A stretch of DNA of 41,302 nucleotides from positions 1 through 41,302 of the forward strand of contig JAEYPA010000153.1 in assembly GCA_023411225.1 (NCBI GenBank), written 5' to 3'. Position 1 is the first letter of the stretch, and every line of letters begins with the position of its first letter. The stretch comes from Bacillota bacterium (GTDB lineage: Bacteria; Bacillota; Clostridia; Lachnospirales; Lachnospiraceae). Below the pieces are notes generated by a model. The model was not told the DNA's origin and made no database searches. It was given only the letters and a program-made list of their open reading frames with translations. A program made the translations under genes and the position numbers. Positions 23,669-31,752 of the stretch are shown one piece after another.

Positions 23669-25504
23669 ATGCCATCGACATTTTTTGGATTAGGTATTGG
23701 AACTTCAGGCTTGTATACTTATCAGGCCGCCTTAAATGTAACTGCACATAATGTTTCCAATGCACAAACGGATGGTTATACCAGACAGGTTTTAAATCAG
23801 AGAGCAGACACTCCTATCTCTGTGTATAGTAGTTATGGTATGGTTGGTACCGGAGTTGTGGCAGATAGTATTACACAGCAACGTAATGAATATTATGATG
23901 TAAAATATAGAAGCAATGCAGCTATATATGGAGTATATTCAACAAAAGAAAACTATATGGAACAGATTGTGAACTATTTTAATGAATTGAAAGGGAATGG
24001 GTTATTAGCCAATATACAGAACTTTAGTGACAGCTTACAGGAACTGACTAAGAATACCTCAAGCAACGCAGTTCGTGCCCAGATTGCCCAGTATGGAGAT
24101 AGTATTGCAGATTTCATAAAAAAGACTGCCGATGACCTTAGTTCTTTACAAAAGGACGCCAATGATGAAATTAAGATCTCCTGCCAGAGAATTAATGCCC
24201 TGTCGGAACAGATTTCAATATTAACCAAGCAGATTAACACGATAGAAATCAGAGGACAGATTGCCAACGATCTTAGAGATTCCAGAAACTTGCTGATAGA
24301 CGAATTAAGTCAGTATGCTAATATTACTGTTACAGAACGTAAGGTATCTACGGTAGAAAGTGATAAGGGGAAAGATGGAAGTAACAGTTCTTCTAATAAT
24401 GAACAAAGTAATTCATCAGGGAGAACAACCTTTGTAGTAAAATTAAATGGACATACCATAGTAGATTCCACAGAGTATAATGCTTTGGAACTAGTTCCTA
24501 GAGAATATAAAAATCATGTCAATGACATTAATGGCCTTTATGACGTTATGTGTAATGACCAGAAAGTGGATTTATCTAATCCTACTTTGGGTGGGAAACT
24601 ACAAGCTCTATGTGAACTAAGGGATGGTAATAATAATGTGAACTTTAATGGTAAAGTGACTGGAATAACAGGTAATGTGGCAGTCGTTCAAAATAGTAAT
24701 GTTAACGATGAACTGCTTTTAAACATTCCGGCTAGCGGTACTATCGTTATAGACAATAAGAGAATTGAGTACTCTAGTTTTGAAATGGAAGTTGGAGCAG
24801 ATGGAGCTTATACCTATAAATTTCATTTGGTGGATCCTCAAAATACGGATCAATTAGTTGGTATGCAAGCTAGAATAGGCGATACCATTGATTATAAGGG
24901 AATACCGTATTATATGAGTCAGTTAAATGAATATGTTAGGACCTTATCTCAACAAATGAATGATATACATAGAACAGGTGTTAACTCAAAAGGAGAAACA
25001 GGATTAAACTTTTTCACCGGTACAAACAAAATGGATAATAGCCAATATGCCTTGCATGGTAAAAATGATGTGATTACTGTAAGTAATTCTTATTATAATC
25101 TTACTGCTAGCAATTTCAGTATTAATTCGAAAATCCTGGATGATCCTATGACGATTGCTACAACTGCTAATCCCGGCGCTGGTGTAGAAAATAAAGAAGT
25201 TCTGACTGCTATGATAGAGTGTATGAAGGATAAGAGTATGTTTAGGGAAGGGTCTCCATATAGTTTTATTCAGGCATTAATCTCTGATATTGGGGTAGAC
25301 GCAGACAAAGCTAATAGTTTTGCTACCAGTCAAACCAATATATTAAAAGCCATTGAAAATCAAAGATTATCAGTTTCCGGAGTGGATGAAGATGAGGAAG
25401 CAATGAATTTGGTTCGTTTCCAAAATGCATATAATCTTTCAGCTAAAGTTATCTCTATTATGGATGAAGTCTATGATAAGTTGATTAACTATATGGGAGC
25501 GTAA
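23669..25504 (+). CDS. flgK: Flagellar hook-associated protein FlgK (second, diverged copy)
   Basis: 611 residues. N-terminal motif ALNVTAHNVSNAQTDGYTRQ (about 21-40), followed by VLNQRADTPIS, a D1 helix region to about 215, then a Ser/Asn/Gly-rich linker (about 233-251, DKGKDGSNSSSNNEQSNSSG) absent from the first copy. The C-terminus reads RFQNAYNLSAKVISIMDEVY, typical of FlgK. It is clearly homologous to the preceding protein at both ends but unlike it in the centre. Strong ribosome site (GGGAGGGG). Either a second junction protein layer or a functional replacement; sequence alone does not tell which. flgL follows after 15 bp. Confidence 0.9.
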   Translation: MPSTFFGLGIGTSGLYTYQAALNVTAHNVSNAQTDGYTRQVLNQRADTPISVYSSYGMVGTGVVADSITQQRNEYYDVKYRSNAAIYGVYSTKENYMEQIVNYFNELKGNGLLANIQNFSDSLQELTKNTSSNAVRAQIAQYGDSIADFIKKTADDLSSLQKDANDEIKISCQRINALSEQISILTKQINTIEIRGQIANDLRDSRNLLIDELSQYANITVTERKVSTVESDKGKDGSNSSSNNEQSNSSGRTTFVVKLNGHTIVDSTEYNALELVPREYKNHVNDINGLYDVMCNDQKVDLSNPTLGGKLQALCELRDGNNNVNFNGKVTGITGNVAVVQNSNVNDELLLNIPASGTIVIDNKRIEYSSFEMEVGADGAYTYKFHLVDPQNTDQLVGMQARIGDTIDYKGIPYYMSQLNEYVRTLSQQMNDIHRTGVNSKGETGLNFFTGTNKMDNSQYALHGKNDVITVSNSYYNLTASNFSINSKILDDPMTIATTANPGAGVENKEVLTAMIECMKDKSMFREGSPYSFIQALISDIGVDADKANSFATSQTNILKAIENQRLSVSGVDEDEEAMNLVRFQNAYNLSAKVISIMDEVYDKLINYMGA

Positions 25505-25519
25505 AGGAGGAAATCATCT

Positions 25520-27010
25520 ATGAGGGTTACTACTAAAATGATAACCAATAGTACTCTGATGAATATTAATAACAATAAACTAAATATGGCTAAGTTGGAT
25601 AATCAGTATTCTACTGGCAAAAAGATTTCTCGTCCTTCTGAGGATCCTGTAATTGCTGTAAGAGCACTTAAGTTAAGGGATAACTTAAATCAGTTGAATC
25701 AATACTATGAGCGAAATATTCCAGATGCCATGTCATGGATGGAAATAACAGAGGGGGCATTAACGAATATTAATACTGTACTTACTAAAGTTTATAGTCA
25801 GTGTAACCAAAGCGCTAATGATCCACTTAGTGCAAAGGCTAGAAGCAGTATAGCAGCTAATCTTAAGGAGAGTATAGGTCAGATTTATCAAGAGGGTAAC
25901 ACAAACAATGCAGGTCGTTATGTTTTGACAGGATATAAGACGAATACGAGTCTAATTTTTACTGAGGATACTAATGACTATGACTACAAAATTACCCAAG
26001 ACTTTAGCGGGGCCGATGTAAAGGCAGTCAACCAGATAATAGGATGCACTTCTTATAGTTCTTATGATCCTTCAAATCCTGTGCCCGTTACTCAGGTACC
26101 ATCTACTGTTGAAGTCTATCGGATTCGTTTGGCTTATAATGATTTAAAATCTAAGGATGAAGCAGGGGTAGACTTAAACACCATTGGTGTGAATATCGGT
26201 GGTACTACTGTTTCAGCCAAGGTAGTAAGTTCATCCAGTACCACAGCATATAACTTTGCGTCTGGCGAGGATGCTATGCAGTACATACCGGAAACAGGAG
26301 AATTGGTATTCTCAAAGGTTGCTTATGATAAGCTTGATAACGATACCACAATTTCGCTTACATATAATAAGGAAAATTTCAAAGAATATGATTTGCGACC
26401 AGAACATTATTATGATTGCGAAGTAAAAAATAAGTCAAACGGTAAAGTGGAAACTTATAAGAATCAGGGAGAGAATCAGGCAATTGAGTATGAAATCAAT
26501 TTTGGGCAGAAGTTGACTGTAAACACAATGGGTAAAAATGCTTTTGATTCAACCATTGCAAGAGAAGTGAATGAACTTTATAATATAGTTAATCAGGTAA
26601 ATGATTTAGAGGCTCAACTTGCTGATGTTGATGCTAAGCTTCAACAAAAGAATCTGACAACTTTGCAACAAGATGCACTCACTAGTATGCGAGATTCCTT
26701 AGATACCGAGTATACCCTACGAAATCAGATGATGTATGAACGATTCGCGCAGGCTATGACAGTAACAAACGCCTGCCAGGACCAGATAAATGGAGCATTA
26801 GCTGATCTTGGAGCAAGATATGTAAGACTTGAGTTGACAAAGAACCGTTTAGGGGATCAGCAGGTAGAGTTTAAGGATTTATTATCCACTAATGAAGATG
26901 CTGATATGGTCGAAACAATTATAAAATACAATTCATATGAGAATCTTTATAACGCCTCTTTGTCAGTTGCAGCTAAAACAGTAAAGAATTCATTGTTGGA
27001 TTTCTTATAA
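25520..27010 (+). CDS. flgL: Flagellar hook-associated protein FlgL
   Basis: 496 residues, well above the roughly 300 usual for FlgL. N-terminal flagellin-like D0/D1: RVTTKMITNSTLMNINNNKL, then QYSTGKKISRPSEDPVIAVR (about 30-49), the HAP3 motif. The C-terminal D1/D0 helices end ETIIKYNSYENLYNASLSVA. The extra length lies in the centre (about 160-340), a beta-rich insert with no recognised domain. HAP3 is the adaptor between FlgK and the flagellin filament. Ribosome site AAAGGAGG. Last of the HAP genes before fliW. Confidence 0.9.
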   Translation: MRVTTKMITNSTLMNINNNKLNMAKLDNQYSTGKKISRPSEDPVIAVRALKLRDNLNQLNQYYERNIPDAMSWMEITEGALTNINTVLTKVYSQCNQSANDPLSAKARSSIAANLKESIGQIYQEGNTNNAGRYVLTGYKTNTSLIFTEDTNDYDYKITQDFSGADVKAVNQIIGCTSYSSYDPSNPVPVTQVPSTVEVYRIRLAYNDLKSKDEAGVDLNTIGVNIGGTTVSAKVVSSSSTTAYNFASGEDAMQYIPETGELVFSKVAYDKLDNDTTISLTYNKENFKEYDLRPEHYYDCEVKNKSNGKVETYKNQGENQAIEYEINFGQKLTVNTMGKNAFDSTIAREVNELYNIVNQVNDLEAQLADVDAKLQQKNLTTLQQDALTSMRDSLDTEYTLRNQMMYERFAQAMTVTNACQDQINGALADLGARYVRLELTKNRLGDQQVEFKDLLSTNEDADMVETIIKYNSYENLYNASLSVAAKTVKNSLLDFL

Positions 27011-27035
27011 AATACAAGCTGGAAGGAGAAGAGTA

Positions 27036-27494
27036 ATGGTAATACAGACCAAATGTTTTGGAGAAGTAGATATTATCGAGGATAAAATAATTACATTTGA
27101 AAACGGATTATTAGGTTTTGAGGAGTATAAGAAATTTACCATTTTATATGATTTGGAATGTAAGGAGGATGCGATTTCTTGGCTACAGAGTGTAGAAGAG
27201 CCGGGTCTTGCATTACCAGTCATTAATCCACTGATTGTTAAACCAGACTACAACCCTGTGATTGAAGATAACCTATTGGAACCATTAGGTGCTATGACGG
27301 AAGAGAACTGCGCTGTCTTTTTAATTATGACTGTGCCAAGTGACCTTACGTTAATGTCTGCTAACTTAAAAGCACCATTGATTATTAATGCAGATAGCAA
27401 AAAAGGAATTCAAATCATAGTGGATAACCTTGATTACCCTGTTAAATATAAAATATATGAGCTATTTACGTCAAATGATAAAGGGGGAAATTAA
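27036..27494 (+). CDS. fliW: Flagellar assembly factor FliW
   Basis: 152 residues. FliW is a small beta-barrel protein that binds either flagellin or CsrA; when flagellin is secreted, free FliW sequesters CsrA and releases flagellin mRNA from translational repression. Landmarks: ITFENGLLGFEEYKKFTILY near residues 20-40, FLIMTVP and LMSANLKAPLIINADSKKG (about 109-127), and the C-terminal YPVKYKIYELF. The stop codon lies one base before the csrA start codon, the usual fliW-csrA arrangement. Ribosome site GGAAGGAGAAG. Confidence 0.94.
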   Translation: MVIQTKCFGEVDIIEDKIITFENGLLGFEEYKKFTILYDLECKEDAISWLQSVEEPGLALPVINPLIVKPDYNPVIEDNLLEPLGAMTEENCAVFLIMTVPSDLTLMSANLKAPLIINADSKKGIQIIVDNLDYPVKYKIYELFTSNDKGGN

Positions 27495-27495
27495 T

Positions 27496-27723
27496 ATGCT
27501 TGCCCTTACTAGAAAAAATGGAGAGTCTATTATTATTGGAAATGATATCGAGATTACAATCTTAGATGTAAAAGGAGAACAGGTAAAACTGGGAATAAGT
27601 GCCCCTAAGGCTGTACCAGTGTATAGAAAGGAAATCTACCTGCAAATTCAAGAGGCCAACAAAGAGGCAGTAACCAATACTGATGTAAGCCTGGAAGTGT
27701 TACGTGGATTACAAAAGAAGTGA
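27496..27723 (+). CDS. csrA: Translational regulator CsrA
   Basis: 75 residues from the ATG at 27496 (ribosome site AAGGGGG at the end of fliW). The frame is open upstream into fliW, but the family start MLALTRKNGESIIIG fixes this ATG. The RNA-binding residues L4 and R44 are both present (MLAL; PVYRKEIY at 41-48). CsrA is a homodimer that binds GGA in hairpin loops near ribosome sites; in Bacillus it represses flagellin translation and is antagonised by FliW. Candidate targets are the two flagellin leaders in this window. The C-terminal extension (52-75) carries the surface that FliW contacts in other systems. Confidence 0.95.
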   Translation: MLALTRKNGESIIIGNDIEITILDVKGEQVKLGISAPKAVPVYRKEIYLQIQEANKEAVTNTDVSLEVLRGLQKK

Positions 27724-27783
27724 ATTCTAGTATACTAGAATTAAGGTGTCAATGTCCAATTATATAGGAAATTGACACCTTAA
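27723..27783. repeat. 20-bp perfect palindrome followed by a 13-bp inverted repeat, between csrA and flaG
   Basis: AATTCTAGTATACTAGAATT (27723-27742) is an exact palindrome starting at the last base of the csrA stop. It abuts a second hairpin, TTAAGGTGTCAAT (27741-27753) with ATTGACACCTTAA (27771-27783), 17-nt loop. The second is probably the 3' end of the fliW-csrA transcript, but no T-run follows. The two structures share bases 27741-27742 and could be mutually exclusive in part. Confidence 0.6.
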
Positions 27784-27828
27784 AGTTTGTATGGCATAGG
27801 TTTTGGAAGGTATTCTTAAGATTTGCTA

Positions 27829-27856
27829 TAAAGAAACTGAAAAAAACTACCGATAA
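27829..27856 (+). promoter_or_regulatory. Sigma-D (sigma-28) type promoter of the flaG-fliD-fliS transcript
   Basis: TAAA (27829-27832), 16-bp spacer, ACCGATAA (27849-27856). Full -35 match and 7 of 8 in the -10 element; the spacer is one base longer than the most common 15. It lies about 55 bp before the flaG ATG, after the inverted repeat that closes csrA. Confidence 0.65.
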
Positions 27857-27910
27857 AAGAAGTAGTTACATAATGAAATCGGAGCAAAGATGCACATGGA
27901 GGTGAAGTAA

Positions 27911-28279
27911 ATGGGAATTCAAGGAGTTAACAATTCAGCATTGTATACAGGAAATAATATAACTTCAATAAGTCAGCCCGCATCAGCTGTAGAGTTAACC
28001 AGCACTCCTGTAAACGACACTGGTACTGAGAGTTCAACAAATGCAGGAAAAGCTTCTGAGCAAATGGTTAAAGATGCAGTAAATGAGGCAAACAATAAGT
28101 TGAGAATTAGTAATCGTCGATGCCAATTTACATATGAAAGGGATATCAATCGTGTTTCTGTGAAGTTAATTGATGAAGATACTGGAGAAGTAATCCGTGA
28201 GATACCTTCTGAAGAAACATTAGATATGATACGAAGACTGAAGGAAATGACTGGTTTACTGATTGACGAACAACGATAA
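27911..28279 (+). CDS. flaG: FlaG family protein
   Basis: 122 residues. Low-complexity Ser/Thr/Asn N-terminal half (1-55) and a conserved C-terminal FlaG domain: RCQFTYERDINRVSVKLIDE, then DTGEVIREIPSEETLDMIRR (about 85-112). FlaG proteins are encoded directly upstream of fliD in many bacteria and influence filament length; the mechanism is not settled. Ribosome site GGAGGTGA before the ATG. First gene after a sigma-D-type promoter, with fliD 12 bp downstream. Confidence 0.9.
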   Translation: MGIQGVNNSALYTGNNITSISQPASAVELTSTPVNDTGTESSTNAGKASEQMVKDAVNEANNKLRISNRRCQFTYERDINRVSVKLIDEDTGEVIREIPSEETLDMIRRLKEMTGLLIDEQR

Positions 28280-28291
28280 GGAGGGATCAGA

Positions 28292-30460
28292 ATGGGGATT
28301 CGGTTATCGGGTTTAAGTTCAGGTTTTGATACAGAGAAAATTATAAAAGAATTGATGGCTGCTAAAAGCCTAAAAAAAACAAAAATTGAACAAAAGAAAA
28401 CCAAACTGGAATGGACACAAGATAAATGGAAGGATTTAAATTCAAAGCTTAATGCTCTATATAATAAACAGGTATTTAATATGAGGTTACAGTCTACTTA
28501 TAAGACGAAAGAAGTTGCCTCCTCTGACCCTACAAAAGCAACTGCAACCGCAGGGCCAAATGCTTCTACAGGTTCTCATACTTTAGCTGTGAATCAATTA
28601 GCTAGTCCCCAGTTTTTGACTAGTGATAAGTTAAGTCTTGCAGATGGAAGTGGAGCAGGAGTAACAGGAACTACCAAGCTTACAGATTTGGGGTTTAGCA
28701 CTTCAGGGACCAATAGTGTAATTAATATTAGTGGAACCAAGGATGTTGCTTATATTGTAACAGCGGATTCTACGGTTAATCACCTTGTGGCAGCATTGCA
28801 GAAAGCAGGATTGACTGCCAGTTTTGATAGTAACCAACAACGGTTTTTTATCAGTTCTGCCAATAGTGGTGCCAGTAATCAGTTTAGTGTGACCACTGGT
28901 ACGGTTAGCAATGCTTTTGTTGCAATTAGAGATAGTCTTAGAAATACTGTTGGTTATGACGATGTTAAAAATGTGGATAAGGATAAGATTGATAATGCCT
29001 TTAAAGCATTTTATTACGGCGGTACAGGTGGATCTGTTTCTATGGACAACCTAAATGAGGCGCAGACTGATGCCCATTTACTTTTGATTGATTATACAAC
29101 GAAAGCTGCAAAAAATCAGACTATTACCGAGGCAAATAAAGCTGTTCGTGATGCAGTCATAAGCCAGGAGTTTGGTGGAAAATCTCAAGAAGAAGTGATA
29201 AAGGAGCAACTCAAGAAGGAAATTACTGCTAATAATGATACACTTTTACCAGATGAAGTGGAGCTTCTTGTTAACGAGAAGTATAATAAATGGACTGAAG
29301 CAGAGAGACAAGCTGTTTATGATAAGATTATTGACAATAAGGTAGCTGAAGTCAAAGCTCAGGAAAGTTATCAAAAGATTTACCAAGATTATATTGCAAA
29401 TAATGAAGAAAATAACATAAACAATAGGTTAATTCAGCTTGATACCCAGCTTGTTGACTACGCCGCGAATTCGGGAGAAACAAAGTACACCTCTGGAGCG
29501 ACACCACTATCCTTTGTAGGTTTGGCGGAGATTAGTTTAGCAAAGGACACCAATGGGATTAGTAGAGTTCAAATTAGTGGCGCAGATGGTACTATGATTA
29601 CGGATGAAACTACGAATACACTTTATTATGGTGGAGTGTCTTTAGTGGGAGCTCAAGATGCTATTTTTGTTCTTGATGGAGCAAGATTGACCAGTGAAAA
29701 CAATAGTTTTACCGTAAACAATTTGAATCTGAATTTGTTAGGAAAAACAGATTCACTAGTTACTATAAGTGTTACGAATGATACAAAGGCAATTTATGAT
29801 ACTATTAAAGGGTTTATTACAGAATATAACAATATAATAAAAGAAATGAATGATCTCTATTATGCAGATTCTTCAAGAGGTTATGAACCACTGACAGATG
29901 ATGAAAAAGCAGCTATGACAGATGATCAGATAGATCAATGGGAAACTAAAATAAAGGATTCCATACTACGCAGAGATACAACGCTAGGCTCTGTTTTATC
30001 AGTTATGAAACAGGCTATGCAGTCTAGTGTTGAGATTGAGGATAAAAGATATTCCTTATCAAGTTTTGGAATCTGTACCTCCTTTGAATATAGTGAGAAA
30101 GGGTTATACCATATTTATGGTGATACTACAGATCCAACCTATGCCAATGAAACCGATAAATTAATGAAGGCACTTTCAGATGATCCAACCACTACAATTA
30201 ATGCTTTTATCGGAATAGCAGAGAATCTATCTGCTGCTATGCAGGATAAGATGAAGTCAACCTCTCTTAGTAGTGCCTTAACTTTTTATAATGACAAGCT
30301 GATGAAAACACAGATATCTGAGTATAAAACCCAGATTAGTGATTGGGAAGATCGACTTACAGAAATGGAAAATCGTTATTATAAGCAGTTCACTGCAATG
30401 GAACGTGCCATGTCTAAGTTAAACAGCCAATCCAGTAATCTGTCTAGTTTAATGGGATAA
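28292..30460 (+). CDS. fliD: Flagellar filament cap protein FliD
   Basis: 722 residues, longer than the usual 450-550. N-terminal MGIRLSGLSSGFDTEKIIKE plus a coiled coil (LEWTQDKWKDLNSKLNALYN), the FliD_N domain; the C-terminal FliD_C domain includes the insertion-loop region around TDSLVTISVTNDTKAIYDTI and ends in a coiled coil (about 670-722) with MSKLNSQSSNLSSLMG. Residues about 243-380 form an Asp/Glu/Lys-rich, predicted helical insert with no recognised domain (for example KSQEEVIKEQLKKEITAN). FliD caps the growing filament and folds flagellin as it emerges. Ribosome site AAGGAGGGA. Confidence 0.92.
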   Translation: MGIRLSGLSSGFDTEKIIKELMAAKSLKKTKIEQKKTKLEWTQDKWKDLNSKLNALYNKQVFNMRLQSTYKTKEVASSDPTKATATAGPNASTGSHTLAVNQLASPQFLTSDKLSLADGSGAGVTGTTKLTDLGFSTSGTNSVINISGTKDVAYIVTADSTVNHLVAALQKAGLTASFDSNQQRFFISSANSGASNQFSVTTGTVSNAFVAIRDSLRNTVGYDDVKNVDKDKIDNAFKAFYYGGTGGSVSMDNLNEAQTDAHLLLIDYTTKAAKNQTITEANKAVRDAVISQEFGGKSQEEVIKEQLKKEITANNDTLLPDEVELLVNEKYNKWTEAERQAVYDKIIDNKVAEVKAQESYQKIYQDYIANNEENNINNRLIQLDTQLVDYAANSGETKYTSGATPLSFVGLAEISLAKDTNGISRVQISGADGTMITDETTNTLYYGGVSLVGAQDAIFVLDGARLTSENNSFTVNNLNLNLLGKTDSLVTISVTNDTKAIYDTIKGFITEYNNIIKEMNDLYYADSSRGYEPLTDDEKAAMTDDQIDQWETKIKDSILRRDTTLGSVLSVMKQAMQSSVEIEDKRYSLSSFGICTSFEYSEKGLYHIYGDTTDPTYANETDKLMKALSDDPTTTINAFIGIAENLSAAMQDKMKSTSLSSALTFYNDKLMKTQISEYKTQISDWEDRLTEMENRYYKQFTAMERAMSKLNSQSSNLSSLMG

Positions 30461-30486
30461 TGGAAGAAAGTCAAGGAGGTAAAGGT

Positions 30487-30861
30487 ATGGCTGTTAATGT
30501 TGCAAATGCCTATGTAAATACTACTATACAAACAGCTTCTAAAGCAGAGTTGACCTTGATGCTTTATGACGGTGCAGTCAAGTTTTGTAATATTGCATTA
30601 CTTGCGATAGAAAAAAAGGACATAGAAAAAGCTCATGAAAATATTATTAAGGCTCAACGTATTATTGTAGAACTCCGTAGTACTTTGAATATGAAGTACC
30701 CAGTTGCCAAGGAGTTTGACCAAATTTATGAAATTATCTATGATCAGTTATTGGAAGCTAATATTCGAAAGGATACAGATGTCCTTACGGTTGCCTTAGA
30801 TTTTATCAGAGAGATGCGAGATACTTGGAAGCAGGTTATGGAGCTGAATAGAGGGAAATAG
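30487..30861 (+). CDS. fliS: Flagellin export chaperone FliS
   Basis: 124 residues from the ATG at 30487, set by the strong AAGGAGG at 30473-30479. The frame is also open from an ATG at 30460 overlapping the fliD stop, but that would place the ribosome site inside the protein. Typical FliS features: N-terminal ANAYVNTTIQTASKAELTLM followed by LYDGAVKF, and helical remainder with KAQRIIVELRSTLN. It binds the flagellin C-terminus to prevent polymerisation in the cytoplasm. Directly follows fliD, as in most Firmicutes. Confidence 0.95.
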   Translation: MAVNVANAYVNTTIQTASKAELTLMLYDGAVKFCNIALLAIEKKDIEKAHENIIKAQRIIVELRSTLNMKYPVAKEFDQIYEIIYDQLLEANIRKDTDVLTVALDFIREMRDTWKQVMELNRGK

Positions 30862-30870
30862 GAAAAAACT

Positions 30871-31362
30871 ATGATAGAAGAAAATATCTTTGGTGTGTAT
30901 CTGAATATACTTTGCCAAACATTGCAAAAGAAAAATAGAATTCTTGATGAATTATTGCTTATTGATAAGAAACAGGAACAACTTGTAAAATCTGATATAG
31001 CAAATATAGATGAATTTCAAAGTCTTTTAGATGAGAAGACACCTTTATTAGAAGAATTGGAGCAGTTAGATAATGGATTTGAGCTAAGCTATAGTCGAGT
31101 GAAGGATGGGTTTCTGACCTACAAAGAGAAGTATCAAAATGTAATCATAATCATGCAGGAAAACATAACTGCTATTTCAAAAAAGGTATTGGAGATACAG
31201 CGTTTAGAGATACAAAATAGAGATAGTATAAAGTTTAAGTTTTCTGATATGCGAAAGAAAGTCAAAGATTTTAATGTAACCAATAAGAGCATCAGTAATT
31301 ATTATAAAAACATGTCCAATGCGTTTAATGGGGAAGCGCAGTTTTTGGATAAAAAGAAGTAG
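30871..31362 (+). CDS. FlgN/FliT-like flagellar chaperone candidate
   Basis: 163 residues, entirely helical in appearance and rich in Lys, Glu, Ile and Leu, with heptad-like spacing through about 15-140. It has the size, early LxxLLxxxKKQEQLVKSDI pattern and position (just after fliS) of small flagellar export chaperones of the FlgN/FliT type, and it resembles the flgN product of this window in layout. No diagnostic motif fixes its client. Ribosome site AGGAAA is modest. A strong terminator starts at its stop codon, ending the flaG-fliD-fliS transcript. Confidence 0.6.
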   Translation: MIEENIFGVYLNILCQTLQKKNRILDELLLIDKKQEQLVKSDIANIDEFQSLLDEKTPLLEELEQLDNGFELSYSRVKDGFLTYKEKYQNVIIIMQENITAISKKVLEIQRLEIQNRDSIKFKFSDMRKKVKDFNVTNKSISNYYKNMSNAFNGEAQFLDKKK

Positions 31363-31398
31363 AAAAAAGGTGTATTGGAAACCCAATACACCTTTTTT
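31363..31398 (+). terminator. Intrinsic terminator ending the flaG-fliD-fliS transcript
   Basis: Perfect 16-bp stem, AAAAAAGGTGTATTGG (31363-31378) with CCAATACACCTTTTTT (31383-31398), 4-nt loop AAAC, T-run included in the stem. It starts directly after the stop codon. Confidence 0.9.
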
Positions 31399-31418
31399 AA
31401 TACAGAGAGGAAGATAGA

Positions 31419-31739
31419 ATGGATAAGTTAGTACTTAACATAAAAAAAGATGTTGAAGAACTGCGAGAGACTGCCGATATGTTCTATAGAGGAGATGAAT
31501 ATTCCGGATTAAAGGCTATGGAAATGGGAACACAAAAACTTCTTGCAATTGTGGATGCAATGGCAAAAATCAGCAGTAAAGATTCAACAAATATTAATGT
31601 AGATTTTAATTATATCAATAGTGTATTATCGGCAATACTTGAAGCTTATGAAAAGAAAGATGGTATTTTATTAGCAGATTTACTTACTTTTGAGATATTG
31701 GATTATGTACAGGAAGTAATTGAGCAATGTGAAAAATAG
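31419..31739 (+). CDS. Small helical protein of unknown function, flagellar cluster
   Basis: 106 residues, acidic and helical (MDKLVLNIKKDVEELRETAD at the start, ILEAYEKKDGILLADLL and ILDYVQEVIEQCEK towards the end). No membrane segment or known motif. It starts 20 bp after a strong terminator and ends 13 bp before the MptE/Maf-like gene, so the two are probably expressed together. The length and the C-terminal alternation of acidic and hydrophobic residues recall small partner proteins of modification enzymes, but this is only context. Ribosome site GAGAGGAAG. Confidence 0.7.
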   Translation: MDKLVLNIKKDVEELRETADMFYRGDEYSGLKAMEMGTQKLLAIVDAMAKISSKDSTNINVDFNYINSVLSAILEAYEKKDGILLADLLTFEILDYVQEVIEQCEK

Positions 31740-31752
31740 AGGAGAATAGTGT

